Below, piece by piece: positions 53,307 through 61,750 of a stretch of DNA of 64,000 nt. Below the pieces are notes generated by a model. It saw only the letters and a program-made list of their open reading frames with translations, was not told the origin of the DNA and made no database searches. Positions within the stretch are counted from its first letter, which is position 1. Every line of letters starts with the position of its first letter. The translations under genes were made by a program, and so were the position numbers. Source of the stretch: Saccharothrix sp. S26 (GTDB lineage Bacteria; Actinomycetota; Actinomycetes; Mycobacteriales; Pseudonocardiaceae); contig NZ_JAJUWT010000021.1 of NCBI RefSeq assembly GCF_021390395.1, positions 1 to 64,000 of the forward strand, written 5' to 3'.

Positions 53307-54198
53307 CCGCTTCGCGCACCGCGGGCACGATCTCGTTCGCCCACGTCCCGAGCGCGACGTCGGTCAGCGGCTCGCGGACCGGGAAGTACACGAACCCGGC
53401 CGCGTCGTGCTCCAGCACCGCGCCGGTCAGCTCCTCGACCCACTGGTCGACCGAACCGCCGACCCACCGGCCGTCCGCGTCACGGGTCGCGGCGAGCGGG
53501 GTGGGCGAGATCGTCCCCGGCAGGTTGTAGATCGTGGCCACCTCGCGCGGATCCCGGCCGGCGGCCGCCGCCGCCTCGTCGATCACGGGCCGGGACGTGC
53601 GGTAGCGCTCGCTGAGCCAGTCCGCCGCGTGGCCGGGGATCCACCCGTCGGCGAGCTTGCCGGTGACCGCGAGCGACTTCGGCCCCACCGAGCCCGTCCA
53701 CACCGGTGGTGCGGGCGTCGGGGCCGGGTGCAGCGCGGAGACCCGGTAGAACTCGCCGTCGAACGTCACCGGCTCGCCGCCACCGGACAACGCCCGGACC
53801 AGCGTGATGGCCTCCTCCATCGCGCGGACGGCCGCACCGGGCGTCAGCCGCGCGAAGCCCATCCTGGCGATGTCGTCCCACAACCCGCCCGCGCCGATGC
53901 CCAGCACGATCCGGCCCGATGTCAGCTCCGACAGCGACGTCACCGCGCGGGCGAGCACGGGCGCGGGCCGGCTCGGCAGGTTGGTCACGCTGACCAGGCC
54001 GGTGATGCCGGTCGTGGCGCCCAGCGCGACGCTCACCAGCGCGTAGGCGTCCAGTCGGTCGCCGAAGTAGGGGTGGTCGGAGGCGCTGAACAGGTCCAGG
54101 CCCGCGCGGTCGGCCTCGACGGCCTGCCGCAGGCCGTCCCCGGCCCGGCTGACGGCCGTGCTGATCCCGACCCCGAACAACGGCTCGCGCGTCGACAT
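53299..54198 (-). CDS. Luciferase-like (LLM) flavin/F420-dependent oxidoreductase
   Basis: A 299-residue TIM-barrel luciferase-like protein: ADRAGLDLFSASDHPYFGDRLDAYALVSVALGATTGITGLVSVTNLPSRPAPVLARAVTSLSELTSGRIVLGIGAGG, and VWTGSVGPKSLAVTGKLADGWIPGHAA near the C-terminus. The type usually binds F420 in actinobacteria, less often FMN. It is divergent from the MarR gene 57 bp away, which carries the shared operator, so it is probably controlled by that regulator. Confidence 0.85.
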   Translation of the reverse strand: MSTREPLFGVGISTAVSRAGDGLRQAVEADRAGLDLFSASDHPYFGDRLDAYALVSVALGATTGITGLVSVTNLPSRPAPVLARAVTSLSELTSGRIVLGIGAGGLWDDIARMGFARLTPGAAVRAMEEAITLVRALSGGGEPVTFDGEFYRVSALHPAPTPAPPVWTGSVGPKSLAVTGKLADGWIPGHAADWLSERYRTSRPVIDEAAAAAGRDPREVATIYNLPGTISPTPLAATRDADGRWVGGSVDQWVEELTGAVLEHDAAGFVYFPVREPLTDVALGTWANEIVPAVREAVR

Positions 54199-54223
54199 GG
54201 CGTGAAGTCCTTCCCGATGGATG

Positions 54224-54247
54224 GTTCGCGGTACGAACGAGTATCGT
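54224..54247. promoter_or_regulatory. MarR operator and promoter
   Basis: Perfect inverted repeat GTTCG-CGGTA-CGAAC (54224-54238) between the divergent LLM oxidoreductase and MarR genes. TATCGT (54242-54247) lies 7 nt before the MarR ATG. The operator lies between the -35 and -10 positions. The same arms recur twice upstream of the FAD oxidoreductase gene at 55.8 kb. Confidence 0.7.
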
Positions 54248-54254
54248 GGCCACC

Positions 54255-54722
54255 ATGGCCGAAGCGGTGGGTGAGCGGATGGGTGTGGTCACCGCCCTGG
54301 TCCGCTCCGCTTTCCTGGTGGACGCGGTGTACGCCGACTCGGCCCGGGAGTACGGCCTGACCCAGCAGCAGGGGCAGTTGCTGTGCGTGCTAATGCCCCG
54401 GTCCTACGGCATGGGCGAGTTGGGCGAGGTGCTGGGCCTGGCGAAGTCGAGCCTGAGCGGCCTGGTCGACCGGACCGCGAAGCGCGGGCTGGTCCGCCGC
54501 GAGACGGACCCGTCGGACAGCCGCGCGGTCCGGGTCGGGCTGACCGAGGAGGGCGGCCGGCTCGCCGGCGAGTTCTACGCCGAGACGTGCCGCCGCATCG
54601 AGCGGCTGCCCTCCGGCCTGGGCGACGACGAGCGCCAGGCCCTCGCGGACCTGCTCGCCCGCGTGGTGCGGGACAACGAGGTGCCGCCGGTATTCATGGT
54701 GCTCGACGAGGATCAGGGCTGA
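54255..54722 (+). CDS. MarR-family regulator
   Basis: A 155-residue regulator with a winged HTH: YGLTQQQGQLLCVLMPRSYGMGELGEVLGLAKSSLSGLVDRTAKRGLVRRETDPSDSRAVRVGLTEEG. Its long dimer helices are intact. It overlaps the end of the convergent FAD oxidoreductase gene by 10 bp. The GTTCG-N5-CGAAC sites near it and the oxidoreductase point to redox or phenolic-compound sensing. ATG 54255 is preferred over GTG 54246 by the leaderless-type -10 spacing. Confidence 0.9.
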   Translation: MAEAVGERMGVVTALVRSAFLVDAVYADSAREYGLTQQQGQLLCVLMPRSYGMGELGEVLGLAKSSLSGLVDRTAKRGLVRRETDPSDSRAVRVGLTEEGGRLAGEFYAETCRRIERLPSGLGDDERQALADLLARVVRDNEVPPVFMVLDEDQG

Positions 54723-55807
54723 CGGTCCACCCCGAACAGCTCGACGAACCGCCCGGTGAACAGGTCCGCGCCCTTGTACCGGGCGACCGCCTCCGGCGGC
54801 AGGATCGTCGTGCCGTCCGGGGTGGGGAACTGGCCGACCCCGGCCTCCGGACCCAGCGGCAGCAGGATGGACGGCACCGGTGACGGGTGGTAGGTGGCCG
54901 TGGGTCGCTCGCCGCGCACCCGCGCGAGGATGTTCTTCGCCACCACGTCGGCGTGCTGCATCGCGTACCCGGCCATCTTCGCCTCGGCCAGGTCGGTGAT
55001 GTCGCCGACCGCGTGGACGTGCTCGAAGCCCTCGACGGTGAGCGACTCGGTGACGCGCACCCGGCCCTGCGGCGTCACGGCGGCGGACAGCGCGTCGTCC
55101 AGGAACCCGCCGTTGACGCGCACCCCGTGGCAGCGGAACCAGATGTCGGCGGTGATCGGGCCACCGGTCGTCCCGACGGTGAACGTCCCGGCCCGCGCGG
55201 GCTCGGTCGGCGGCTGCTCGGTCAGCGCCGTGCCCAGCCGCACCCGCACGCCCAGCTCGTCGAGCTGTCGGTGCAGCGCCTCGCGCAGGTCGGGCTCGAA
55301 TCCGGGCACCAGCCGTTCGGCCGGGTCGACCACCGTCACCCGCTTGTCCGGCCACACCGCCTTGATCTCACCGGACAGCTCCAGCCCGACCGGACCCGCG
55401 CCGACGATCAGCACGCGTGGCGCGTCGGCGAGCTCCTTGTGGGTGGCGCGCAGCCGCTCCAACGCCTCGGCGGCCGAGTCGGTGTCCGTCTTCGCCGGGT
55501 ACGGGTAGCCGGAACCGGTGGCCAGCACGACGTGGTCGGCGGCGATGCGTTCGCCGGACGGCAGCGTGACGCCGTCCGGGCCGACCGAGGCAGCCCGGTC
55601 GCGGACGACCCGGCCGCGGGTGAGCAGCCGGTCGTACGGGAAGAAGATGTTCTCCGCCCAGTCCGGCCGCACCAAAGCCCGCAACGACCCGGCGGCGTGC
55701 ACGAACGCTTCCTTCGGCTCCACCAGGACCACGTCGGTGTGCTCGTCCAGCGCCTTGGCCACCGCGGACCCGCCGTACCCGCCGCCCACCACGACAACAC
55801 GACTCAT
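54713..55807 (-). CDS. FAD/NAD(P)-dependent oxidoreductase (NDH-2/AIF-like)
   Basis: A 364-residue pyridine nucleotide-disulfide-type reductase. The FAD fold is SRVVVVGGGYGGSAVAKAL, the NAD(P)H fold VLIVGAGPVGLELSGEIKAVWP, and the third block HAVGDITDLAEAKMAGYAMQHADVVAKNIL. It is similar in layout to type II NADH dehydrogenases and AIF-like quinone reductases, but shorter and without an obvious membrane anchor. The ATG has GGGGAG upstream. Two palindromic operators precede it. Confidence 0.87.
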   Translation of the reverse strand: MSRVVVVGGGYGGSAVAKALDEHTDVVLVEPKEAFVHAAGSLRALVRPDWAENIFFPYDRLLTRGRVVRDRAASVGPDGVTLPSGERIAADHVVLATGSGYPYPAKTDTDSAAEALERLRATHKELADAPRVLIVGAGPVGLELSGEIKAVWPDKRVTVVDPAERLVPGFEPDLREALHRQLDELGVRVRLGTALTEQPPTEPARAGTFTVGTTGGPITADIWFRCHGVRVNGGFLDDALSAAVTPQGRVRVTESLTVEGFEHVHAVGDITDLAEAKMAGYAMQHADVVAKNILARVRGERPTATYHPSPVPSILLPLGPEAGVGQFPTPDGTTILPPEAVARYKGADLFTGRFVELFGVDRQP

Positions 55808-55833
55808 CGGAACACGCTCCCCAGCGATCAGTA

Positions 55834-55870
55834 GTTCGTCCTACGAACCACAGTAGTTCGTAGGACGAAC
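55834..55870. promoter_or_regulatory. Double GTTCG-N5-CGAAC operator
   Basis: Two perfect inverted repeats, GTTCG-TCCTA-CGAAC (55834-55848) and GTTCG-TAGGA-CGAAC (55856-55870), 22 bp apart. Their 16-bp extended sequences (AGTTCGTCCTACGAAC and its complement) also form one large inverted repeat. They resemble the single site at 54224, so the nearby MarR protein is the likely ligand. Confidence 0.7.
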
Positions 55871-55908
55871 TGAATCAAATCGCGTGGGGTTCGCGTCCCG
55901 CACGGTGG

Positions 55909-57594
55909 TCAGCGCGGGTCGTCGCGCTCCCGCCGCACGGTGACCTTGCGGCCCTTGATGGTCGCGCCCCGCAGGGACGCGATCACCTGCTGCGCCGCCG
56001 AGTCCGGCACCTCCACCAGCGAGAACCGGTCGGCGATCTCGATCGCGCCGATGTCGCGGCCGTTGAGGCGCGCCTCGCCCGCGATCGCGCCCACCAGGTC
56101 CTGCGGCCGGATGCCCGAGCTGCGGCCCGCGCCGACGAACAGCCTCGTCATGCCCGCGGACGGGCGGCGAGGACGACGCGGCTCGCGGCGGTCGCCACCG
56201 CCGTCGCGGCCGCGGCGCTCGTTGGGGCCCGACCGCGGCACATACTCCGGGATCTCCTCCTCGTCCGCCGCCGCGCCGGTGGCCTCGTGCGCGAGCTTGA
56301 CCGCCGCCAGCGCCACCTCCATGACGTCGAACTCGTCGGTGAGCGTCTCCACCACGACCCGGAAGCTCTCCAGGTCGTCCTCCAGCAGGCTCTCGTGCAG
56401 CGCGGCGCGGGTCAGCTCCAGCCGGCGCGCCCGCAGGTCCGCGATCGTGGGGACCTTCTCCACGTGGATGCGCTGCTTGGTGACGCGCTCGATCGTCTTG
56501 AGCATGCCGTGCTCGCGCGGCTCGGCCAGGGTGATCGCCACGCCCTCGCGGCCCGCGCGCCCGATCCGGCCGATGCGGTGCACGTAGGACTCCGGCGCGG
56601 ACGGCACGTTGTAGTTGACCACGTGCGTCAGCTGCTCGATGTCCAGGCCGCGGGCCGCCACGTCGGTGGCCACCAGCAGGTCGGCCGTGCCGTTGCGCAG
56701 CCGCGCCATCACGCGGTCGCGCTGCTCCTGGCTGATGCCGCCGTGCAGCGACTCCGCCCGGTAGCCGCGCCCGTTCAACGTCTCGGTGAGCTGGTCGACC
56801 TCGTCGCGGGTCCGGCAGAACACGATCGCCGCAGTCGGCGCCTCGACGTCCAGCACCCGGCCCAGCGCGGCAGGCTTGTGCGCCCGCGGCACGACGTACG
56901 CGCTCTGCCGCACGCGCGGCGCCTCGCCCGGCTCCGCCTGCTCGCGGCCGATGGTGATGCGCACCGGGTCGGACAGGTGCCGGCGGGCCAGCCGGTCGAT
57001 GCGGCCGGGCATGGTCGCGGAGAACAGCACGGTCTGCCGCTCGGCGGGCGTCTCGGCCAGGATCGTGTCCAGGTCCTCGGCGAAGCCCATGTCCAGCATC
57101 TCGTCGGCCTCGTCGAGCACGACGACTTCCAGGTGCTCCAGCTTCAGCGTGCCCCGGTTGAGGTGGTCGACCGCGCGGCCCGGCGTGGCCACGACGACGT
57201 CCACGCCCTGCTCCAGCACGCGCAGCTGCCGCCCGATGGGCTGGCCGCCGTAGATCGGCAGCACCCGCGCGCCCAGCTCCCGGCCGTACCGGTGCACGGC
57301 TTCGGAGACCTGGACCGCCAGCTCCCGCGTCGGCACCAGGACGAGCGCGAACGGGGCCCGCTCCCCGCGCTCGCCGCTCGCCATGCGCTCCAGCACGGGC
57401 AGCGCGAACGCCGCGGTCTTGCCGGTGCCGGTGGCGGCCTGTCCCAGCAGGTCACGGCCCGCGGTCAGCGGCGGGATGGCTTCACGTTGGATGGGGGTGG
57501 GCTCCTCGTAGCCGAGGCCGGACAGCGCCCGGAGCAGTTCGGGGCGCAACCCGAGGTCGGCGAAGCTGGTCCGGTCGTCGGGCTCGTCGTTCAT
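55909..57594 (-). CDS. deaD: DEAD-box RNA helicase (DeaD/CsdA type)
   Basis: A 561-residue helicase. It has the Q motif FADLGLRPELLRALSGLGYEEPTPIQREAIP, motif I ATGTGKTA, DEAD (LDEADEML), SAT and HRIGRIGRAGREG. The C-terminal DbpA/CsdA-type RNA-binding domain (TRLFVGAGRSSGIRPQDLVGAIAGEARLNGRDIGAIEIADRFSLVEVP) follows an Arg/Gly-rich linker. It unwinds structured RNA in ribosome assembly and decay, often in cold stress. It ends at 55909 close to the operator region. Confidence 0.94.
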   Translation of the reverse strand: MNDEPDDRTSFADLGLRPELLRALSGLGYEEPTPIQREAIPPLTAGRDLLGQAATGTGKTAAFALPVLERMASGERGERAPFALVLVPTRELAVQVSEAVHRYGRELGARVLPIYGGQPIGRQLRVLEQGVDVVVATPGRAVDHLNRGTLKLEHLEVVVLDEADEMLDMGFAEDLDTILAETPAERQTVLFSATMPGRIDRLARRHLSDPVRITIGREQAEPGEAPRVRQSAYVVPRAHKPAALGRVLDVEAPTAAIVFCRTRDEVDQLTETLNGRGYRAESLHGGISQEQRDRVMARLRNGTADLLVATDVAARGLDIEQLTHVVNYNVPSAPESYVHRIGRIGRAGREGVAITLAEPREHGMLKTIERVTKQRIHVEKVPTIADLRARRLELTRAALHESLLEDDLESFRVVVETLTDEFDVMEVALAAVKLAHEATGAAADEEEIPEYVPRSGPNERRGRDGGGDRREPRRPRRPSAGMTRLFVGAGRSSGIRPQDLVGAIAGEARLNGRDIGAIEIADRFSLVEVPDSAAQQVIASLRGATIKGRKVTVRRERDDPR

Positions 57595-57598
57595 GCCG

Positions 57599-58201
57599 TC
57601 AAGTCTCGCTGATCGCCCCTGAACCGCTCGGTGAGGGGGGTCGGCCGAGGAGGTGGTCGTGCAGTTCGGCGTGTCGGAACTGGTAGACGGGGCCCACCGC
57701 GCGCAGCAGCCCCAACCGGTGTACGTCGTCCAGGAAAGCGAGCAGGTCGCGCGGCAGCACGCGGGCGCGGGCGAGCTTGACCGTGGCGACGAGGTAGGCC
57801 GGCCAGGCGTGGTGGTTGCCGAAGCCCAGCGCCATCCCCAGGACCATGATCGCGGCCGGCACGGTCACCGCGGTGAGCCGCGACCCGACCAGGCCGGGCA
57901 GCAGGGTCAGCGCGGTCGCGACCAGGGCCATGCCGAACGTGCGCACGAACGTGAGCGTGCGATCGGCGCGGAGGGTGCTGAGCGCGGTGGCGGCACGATC
58001 GGCGACGGCGGCGCGCTCGACCCGGGACACCCCGGCGAACACCGACGCGATCAACCCGACCGTCGCCCCCGCCGTGAGCCCGGACAGCACCTCGCCCCAC
58101 GGGATGAACGGCAGCAGCGCCAAGCCCGTCACCAGGCAGGCCGCCACGGTCAGGAGCCCGAGCCGGACCGCCGCATCGCGCCGTCGCGAGACCATCCGCA
58201 C
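57599..58201 (-). CDS. Four-helix membrane protein with STAND-like C-terminal tail
   Basis: A 200-residue protein with about four membrane helices (RLGLLTVAACLVTGLALLPFIPW, GLTAGATVGLIASVFAGV, FGMALVATALTLLPGLVG, PAAIMVLGMALGFG). A soluble C-terminal end HRLGLLRAVGPVYQFRHAELHDHLLG resembles the last residues of STAND/NACHT-type membrane proteins. The larger parent domain is not present. It ends 5 bp upstream of the helicase start. GTG 58201 or ATG 58195 start. Confidence 0.6.
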   Translation of the reverse strand: MRMVSRRRDAAVRLGLLTVAACLVTGLALLPFIPWGEVLSGLTAGATVGLIASVFAGVSRVERAAVADRAATALSTLRADRTLTFVRTFGMALVATALTLLPGLVGSRLTAVTVPAAIMVLGMALGFGNHHAWPAYLVATVKLARARVLPRDLLAFLDDVHRLGLLRAVGPVYQFRHAELHDHLLGRPPSPSGSGAISET

Positions 58202-58512
58202 ATCTTGGGGGCCGCGACGGGTCGAGGTCGACCATCGACCCGCCGGATTGTGGTGAATCGATGGCGAACCGCCGATCTCGGGGCAGCGTCGGAAGTAGCG
58301 GACAAATCGGAAACCAACCCGCGAAGGTGATGGTGGATAATGTCAGCGCGTTTCGCGATCGGCGTCCCCGTCGTGGTCGACTTCCCGGTGGCGTGCCTCG
58401 AAATCGACACCGAGCATGAGTGTCCGACCCCGGGGCGAGTGGTGTGCGTTACTTGGGTGCGCGGAAGGTCCGGTATGCGCGCGACCTGCGGTGAACCGGT
58501 TAAGGTGTTGGG
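58202..58512. other. Intergenic region between divergent genes
   Basis: 310 bases. It includes TAAGGT (58501-58506), a leaderless-type -10, and GGTGGATAA, a one-mismatch DnaA-box-like motif at 58332. No gene was recognised. Confidence 0.5.
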
Positions 58513-59499
58513 GTGCGACCGTTGCGTTGGGGTGTCCTCGGGGCCACGGCCCACATCGCAGGCCGGGTGCTGCCCGCGATCCACCGCACGGCGGGCAACG
58601 CGGTGGTGGCCGTGGCGAGCCGGGAAGGCAGGCGAGCGGCGGCCGAGGAGGTGGCGCGGCCGTTCGGGGCGCGGGTGCACGACGGGTACGACGCGGTGCT
58701 CGCGGACCTCGACGTGGACGCGGTGTACATCGCGCTGCCCAACACGCAGCACGTGCCGTGGACGTTGCGCGCGCTGGACGCCGGCAAGCACGTGCTGGTG
58801 GAGAAGCCGATGGCACTGTCCGAAGAGGACTGCGTGCGCGTCGAGCGCGCCGCCGCCGACCTGGTGGTCATGGAGGCGTACATGTACCGCTTCCACCCCC
58901 AGCAGAGGCGTGCCGCCGAAATACTGGACTCCGGCGAGATCGGCGAGCTGCGGGTGGTGCGGTCGGCGTTCGCGTACCCCACCGCCGTCGAGGGCAACAT
59001 CCGGTTCGACCCGGCGCTGGGCGGCGGTGCGACCTGGGACGTCGGCTGCTACGCGTTCGACGTGCCGCTGTGGGCGTTCGACGCCGAGCCGCGGGCCGTG
59101 CGGGCGCGGTTCCACTCGCGCGAGGTCGACGTGAGCGCGGTGGCCACCCTCGACTTCGGTGACGGCCGCTGGGCCGTGCTGGACTACAGCCTCGAGTACG
59201 GACCGCGCGCCGCCTACGACTTGCAGGGCACGCGCGGCTCCATCTCGGTGCGCAACGCGTGGACCCGCCCGGACGAGCAGGGCCTGATCACGGTCGCCAC
59301 GCTGGACGGCGTGCGCGACGAGGTCGTGCCCGCCTCCGACGCCTACGAGCACCAGGCCGCCGCGTTCGCCGAGGCCGTGTGGGAGAAGGTCACGCCGCTG
59401 GTGTCGCTCGCCCACTCCGCGCGCACGGCCCGGGTGGGCGAGGCGCTGGTGCGGTCCGCCGCGACCGGCGGCGAGGTGCACCTCCGCCGCCGGCCGTGA
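58513..59499 (+). CDS. Gfo/Idh/MocA-family oxidoreductase
   Basis: A 328-residue NAD(P)-dependent dehydrogenase. The N-terminal Rossmann fold is LRWGVLGATAHIAGRVLPAI. The catalytic-type motif EKPMAL (Lys) is followed by MEAYMYRFHPQ and the C-terminal substrate sheet (TWDVGCYAFDVPLW). It is similar to trans-dihydrobenzenediol/sugar dehydrogenases; the substrate is unknown. GTG 58513 with TAAGGT exactly 6 nt upstream indicates a leaderless transcript. Confidence 0.9.
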   Translation: MRPLRWGVLGATAHIAGRVLPAIHRTAGNAVVAVASREGRRAAAEEVARPFGARVHDGYDAVLADLDVDAVYIALPNTQHVPWTLRALDAGKHVLVEKPMALSEEDCVRVERAAADLVVMEAYMYRFHPQQRRAAEILDSGEIGELRVVRSAFAYPTAVEGNIRFDPALGGGATWDVGCYAFDVPLWAFDAEPRAVRARFHSREVDVSAVATLDFGDGRWAVLDYSLEYGPRAAYDLQGTRGSISVRNAWTRPDEQGLITVATLDGVRDEVVPASDAYEHQAAAFAEAVWEKVTPLVSLAHSARTARVGEALVRSAATGGEVHLRRRP

Positions 59500-59504
59500 C
59501 GCGT

Positions 59505-59780
59505 CAGTCCAGCGCCGCCGCGGCTTCCACCGGGGCGTGCGCAGCACGTACGCCGTGGACAGCACGGTCGGCAGCAGCGTCAGCCCGGTCGCCGACCCGC
59601 TGAACCAGCGGTTGTGGAGGCTGGCCGCCGTCAACGACTCGGTCGGCCGCGTCACCGCCGCGCCGCGTCCCGCGACGAACGCCGCGATCAGGGCGCTGAG
59701 CAACGAGATGCCGACACCGGCGACCACGGGGATTTCCGGCGGCTCGGGCTCGCGTTGGACCGGGATCCGGAGCTCATCCC
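59505..59780 (-). pseudogene. Remnant of an unidentified membrane protein
   Basis: Minus-strand reading from about 59780 gives LRIPVQREPEPPEIPVVAGV and onwards, a membrane helix (VVAGVGISLLSALIAAFVAG), then GSATGLTLLPTVLSTAYVLRTP. After 59540 it leaves the frame; the next frame ends VEAAAALD-stop, so the end seems frameshifted. No start codon lies in front and no family was recognised. Confidence 0.4.
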
Positions 59781-60249
59781 ATCGCGGGCAACCGGTTCTA
59801 CGGGACGTTGGCCCTCGAGCGGGCGATCACCATGGAGGAGTTGTCCTGCGCCGACGTCGGCATGCTGGTCGCCTCGGCCGGACCCCTGCCGGCCGGGTCC
59901 TGGTCGACCTGCTCGCCGACCACGAGCAGAAGGAGTGGTTCTACGGCCGGATGCTCGCCGAGCCACTGTGGACGTTCTTCGCCCTCACCGAACCCGACCG
60001 CGGCTCAGGGTCGTCTTCGCCCGCGCCGGCTCCGGCCCGCTCGACACCACGCGCGCGGCCTGCGAGTTCTTCGGCGTCGGAGCCCGCTTCGACCACCTGC
60101 GGCTGGACAAGCTGGTCCGCGACGCGCGCGGGCTGGAGTTCATCGAGGGCATGTCGAACATGCAGAAGGTGAACCTGTTCCAGGGCCTGTTCACCGGGAA
60201 GCTGGACCCGGACGACCCGTTCCGGGTGGGCGTCGGCTCACCGCGCTGA
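59740..60249 (+). pseudogene. Decayed acyl-CoA dehydrogenase
   Basis: Pieces of an acyl-CoA dehydrogenase occur in three frames: GLALDRDPELIP (frame of 59614), then GNRFYGTLALERAITMEELSCADVGMLVASAG (frame of 59808), then LVDLLADHEQKEWFYGRMLAEPLWTFFALTEPDRGS (frame of 59537). A large deletion follows, then the C-terminal end (RACEFFGVGARFDHLRLDKLVRDARGLEFIEGMSNMQKVNLFQGLFTG). At least two frameshifts and the loss of the central FAD-binding region show it is dead. The pieces together match only about 200 of some 380-400 residues. Confidence 0.75.
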
Positions 60250-60766
60250 ACCCGGCCAGCCACCGCGCCACCGCGGCGGCCGACCGCAACCGCACCCACG
60301 GCACCCCGGCCGCCGCCAGTCGGCCGGGGTACTCGGCCAGGTGCCTGCGCCGGGCCTTCACCGCCCACACCAGCACCGAGTTCCGGCTGAAGAGGAACGC
60401 GGGCGTCTCCCGGTTGCCGTTCCACAGCTCGGTCCGGCGCGCGATCCGGGACGCGGTGCGCCGCGCCAACCGCGGCAGGACCACCCGCAGCGGCAGGTCC
60501 AGCCACACGATCAGGTCGGCCCGGTGCCACAGCACGTCCGCGGTCAACCTGGCGAGGTTGCCGTCGGCCACCCACGCGGGCCCTTCGGTCGCCGCCGCCA
60601 GCCGGGCCCGGAACTCGTCGTCCGGTGGCGTGGTCCAGTCCGGGCCGTGCTGGATCGCGTCCAGCTCCACGTGCGGGCCGTCGACCAGCCGGGCGAGCTC
60701 ACGCGCCAACGTCGACTTGCCCGCGCCGCTGGCACCGAGGACGACGATCCGCCGTGGGGTCACCAC
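60191..60766 (-). CDS. P-loop kinase (topology-modulation/adenylate kinase-like)
   Basis: A 191-residue nucleoside-kinase-like protein with a Walker A IVVLGASGAGKSTLARELARLV, LDAIQHGPDWTTPPDDEF and ADLIVWLDLPLRVVLPRLARRTASRI. The set is typical of the FlaR/topology modulation family of small P-loop phosphotransferases. The last about 15 residues are antisense to the acyl-CoA dehydrogenase remnant and look like read-through, so the true end may have been altered by rearrangement. GTG 60766 start. Confidence 0.75.
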   Translation of the reverse strand: MVTPRRIVVLGASGAGKSTLARELARLVDGPHVELDAIQHGPDWTTPPDDEFRARLAAATEGPAWVADGNLARLTADVLWHRADLIVWLDLPLRVVLPRLARRTASRIARRTELWNGNRETPAFLFSRNSVLVWAVKARRRHLAEYPGRLAAAGVPWVRLRSAAAVARWLAGFSAVSRRPPGTGRPGPASR

Positions 60767-60878
60767 GCAGGGATACCAGACGGTCGCGTTCCCGGGCCAC
60801 CGCATTGCCCGGCGCACGGCGACGAGCCCACCGGGCCGGGGGACCGGTGGGCTCGTCTTTTCCCGGGCGGAGGTAAAC

Positions 60879-61235
60879 CTATTTGCCGTGCAGCTGCTTG
60901 AGGTACCCGTAGGTGCTCGGCAGCGTGGTCAGCAGTTCCTTCTGCGTCGGCTTGATCTGCGCGAACACCGGTTCCGCCGAGTCCAGCACGTCCTGGCGCG
61001 CGGCGAGCGCGGGCAGGCTGTGGTCGGGCGGGTGGTCCAGCCCGGCGAAGATGCAGTAGTAGTTGCTCCAGAATTCGCGGAACTCGGCGTCGAAGTTCGC
61101 GTAGCAGGTCGACTTGGCGGTGATCGGCATGTTCACCGCGAGACCGGCTTTGTACATGCGAACCTTCTCCTGGAAGTCGTCCGCCGGCCGTAGCTCCTTG
61201 CACGCCTGCCAGAACGCGGTGTCGTTGCGCGGGCC
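60879..61235 (-). pseudogene. C-terminal fragment, possibly a flavin-dependent halogenase
   Basis: A 119-residue reading frame (NDTAFWQACKELRPADDFQE, then MPITAKSTCYANFDAEFREFWSNYYCIFAGLDHP, SLPALAARQDVLDSAEPVFAQI). The (D/N)DTxFW motif and the aromatic C-terminal stretch suggest the C-terminus of a tryptophan-halogenase-type flavoprotein. It has lost the FAD-binding part, cut at about 61235 by the start of an antiporter fragment. The family call is uncertain. Confidence 0.4.
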
Positions 61236-61731
61236 CGCCATCCTCGGCGAGGTCGGCGGCGGCTACCTCGGCGGTCGGCTGGCGCGCCAGGACCGGCGCA
61301 CGTCGCTGACGGTCGGCGTGCTGGTCAACACCCGCGGCCTGACCGAGATCGTCGTGCTCCAGGCCGGGTACAGCGGCGGGCTGCTGCTCGACGGCGGCGA
61401 CGGCGTGCGCGTCGAACCCGGCGGCATCGACCTGTTCGCGTGGCGCACCTGGCTGGACGCGCCGCACGGCGCGCCCGTCGACCTCGGCCACCCGCCCGCA
61501 CCCTCGGTCGAGGACGTGATCCGCGTGTGGGTGGGCGACCGGCGCGACGGGCCGCACGTCGACGTCCGCCGCGGCGCGTCGCCCGCGACGCCGCGCGCCG
61601 CGCAGCGCGACCTGGTCGACTTCCTGGGCCCCTCGCGCGGCTGGGCCGGCGTCCACTCGCCGGGCCAGGAGGAACTCCTGGTGGCGAGCGTGGACGCCGG
61701 CCCGCAGATCACCGAGCCGTTGCCGCTGTAG
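61232..61731 (+). pseudogene. Chimeric remnant: antiporter C-terminus fused to unknown sequence
   Basis: Plus-strand frame beginning about 61232 without a start: GEVGGGYLGGRLARQDRRTS, then LTVGVLVNTRGLTEIVVLQAGYSGGLL, which matches a central membrane region of CPA2 Na+/H+ antiporters. At about 61375 it passes into an unrelated soluble sequence (VEPGGIDLFAWRTWLDAP and onwards, ending at TAG 61731). Neither part is a complete gene. Confidence 0.55.
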
Positions 61732-61750
61732 CGGGTTCACGCAGCAGCTA

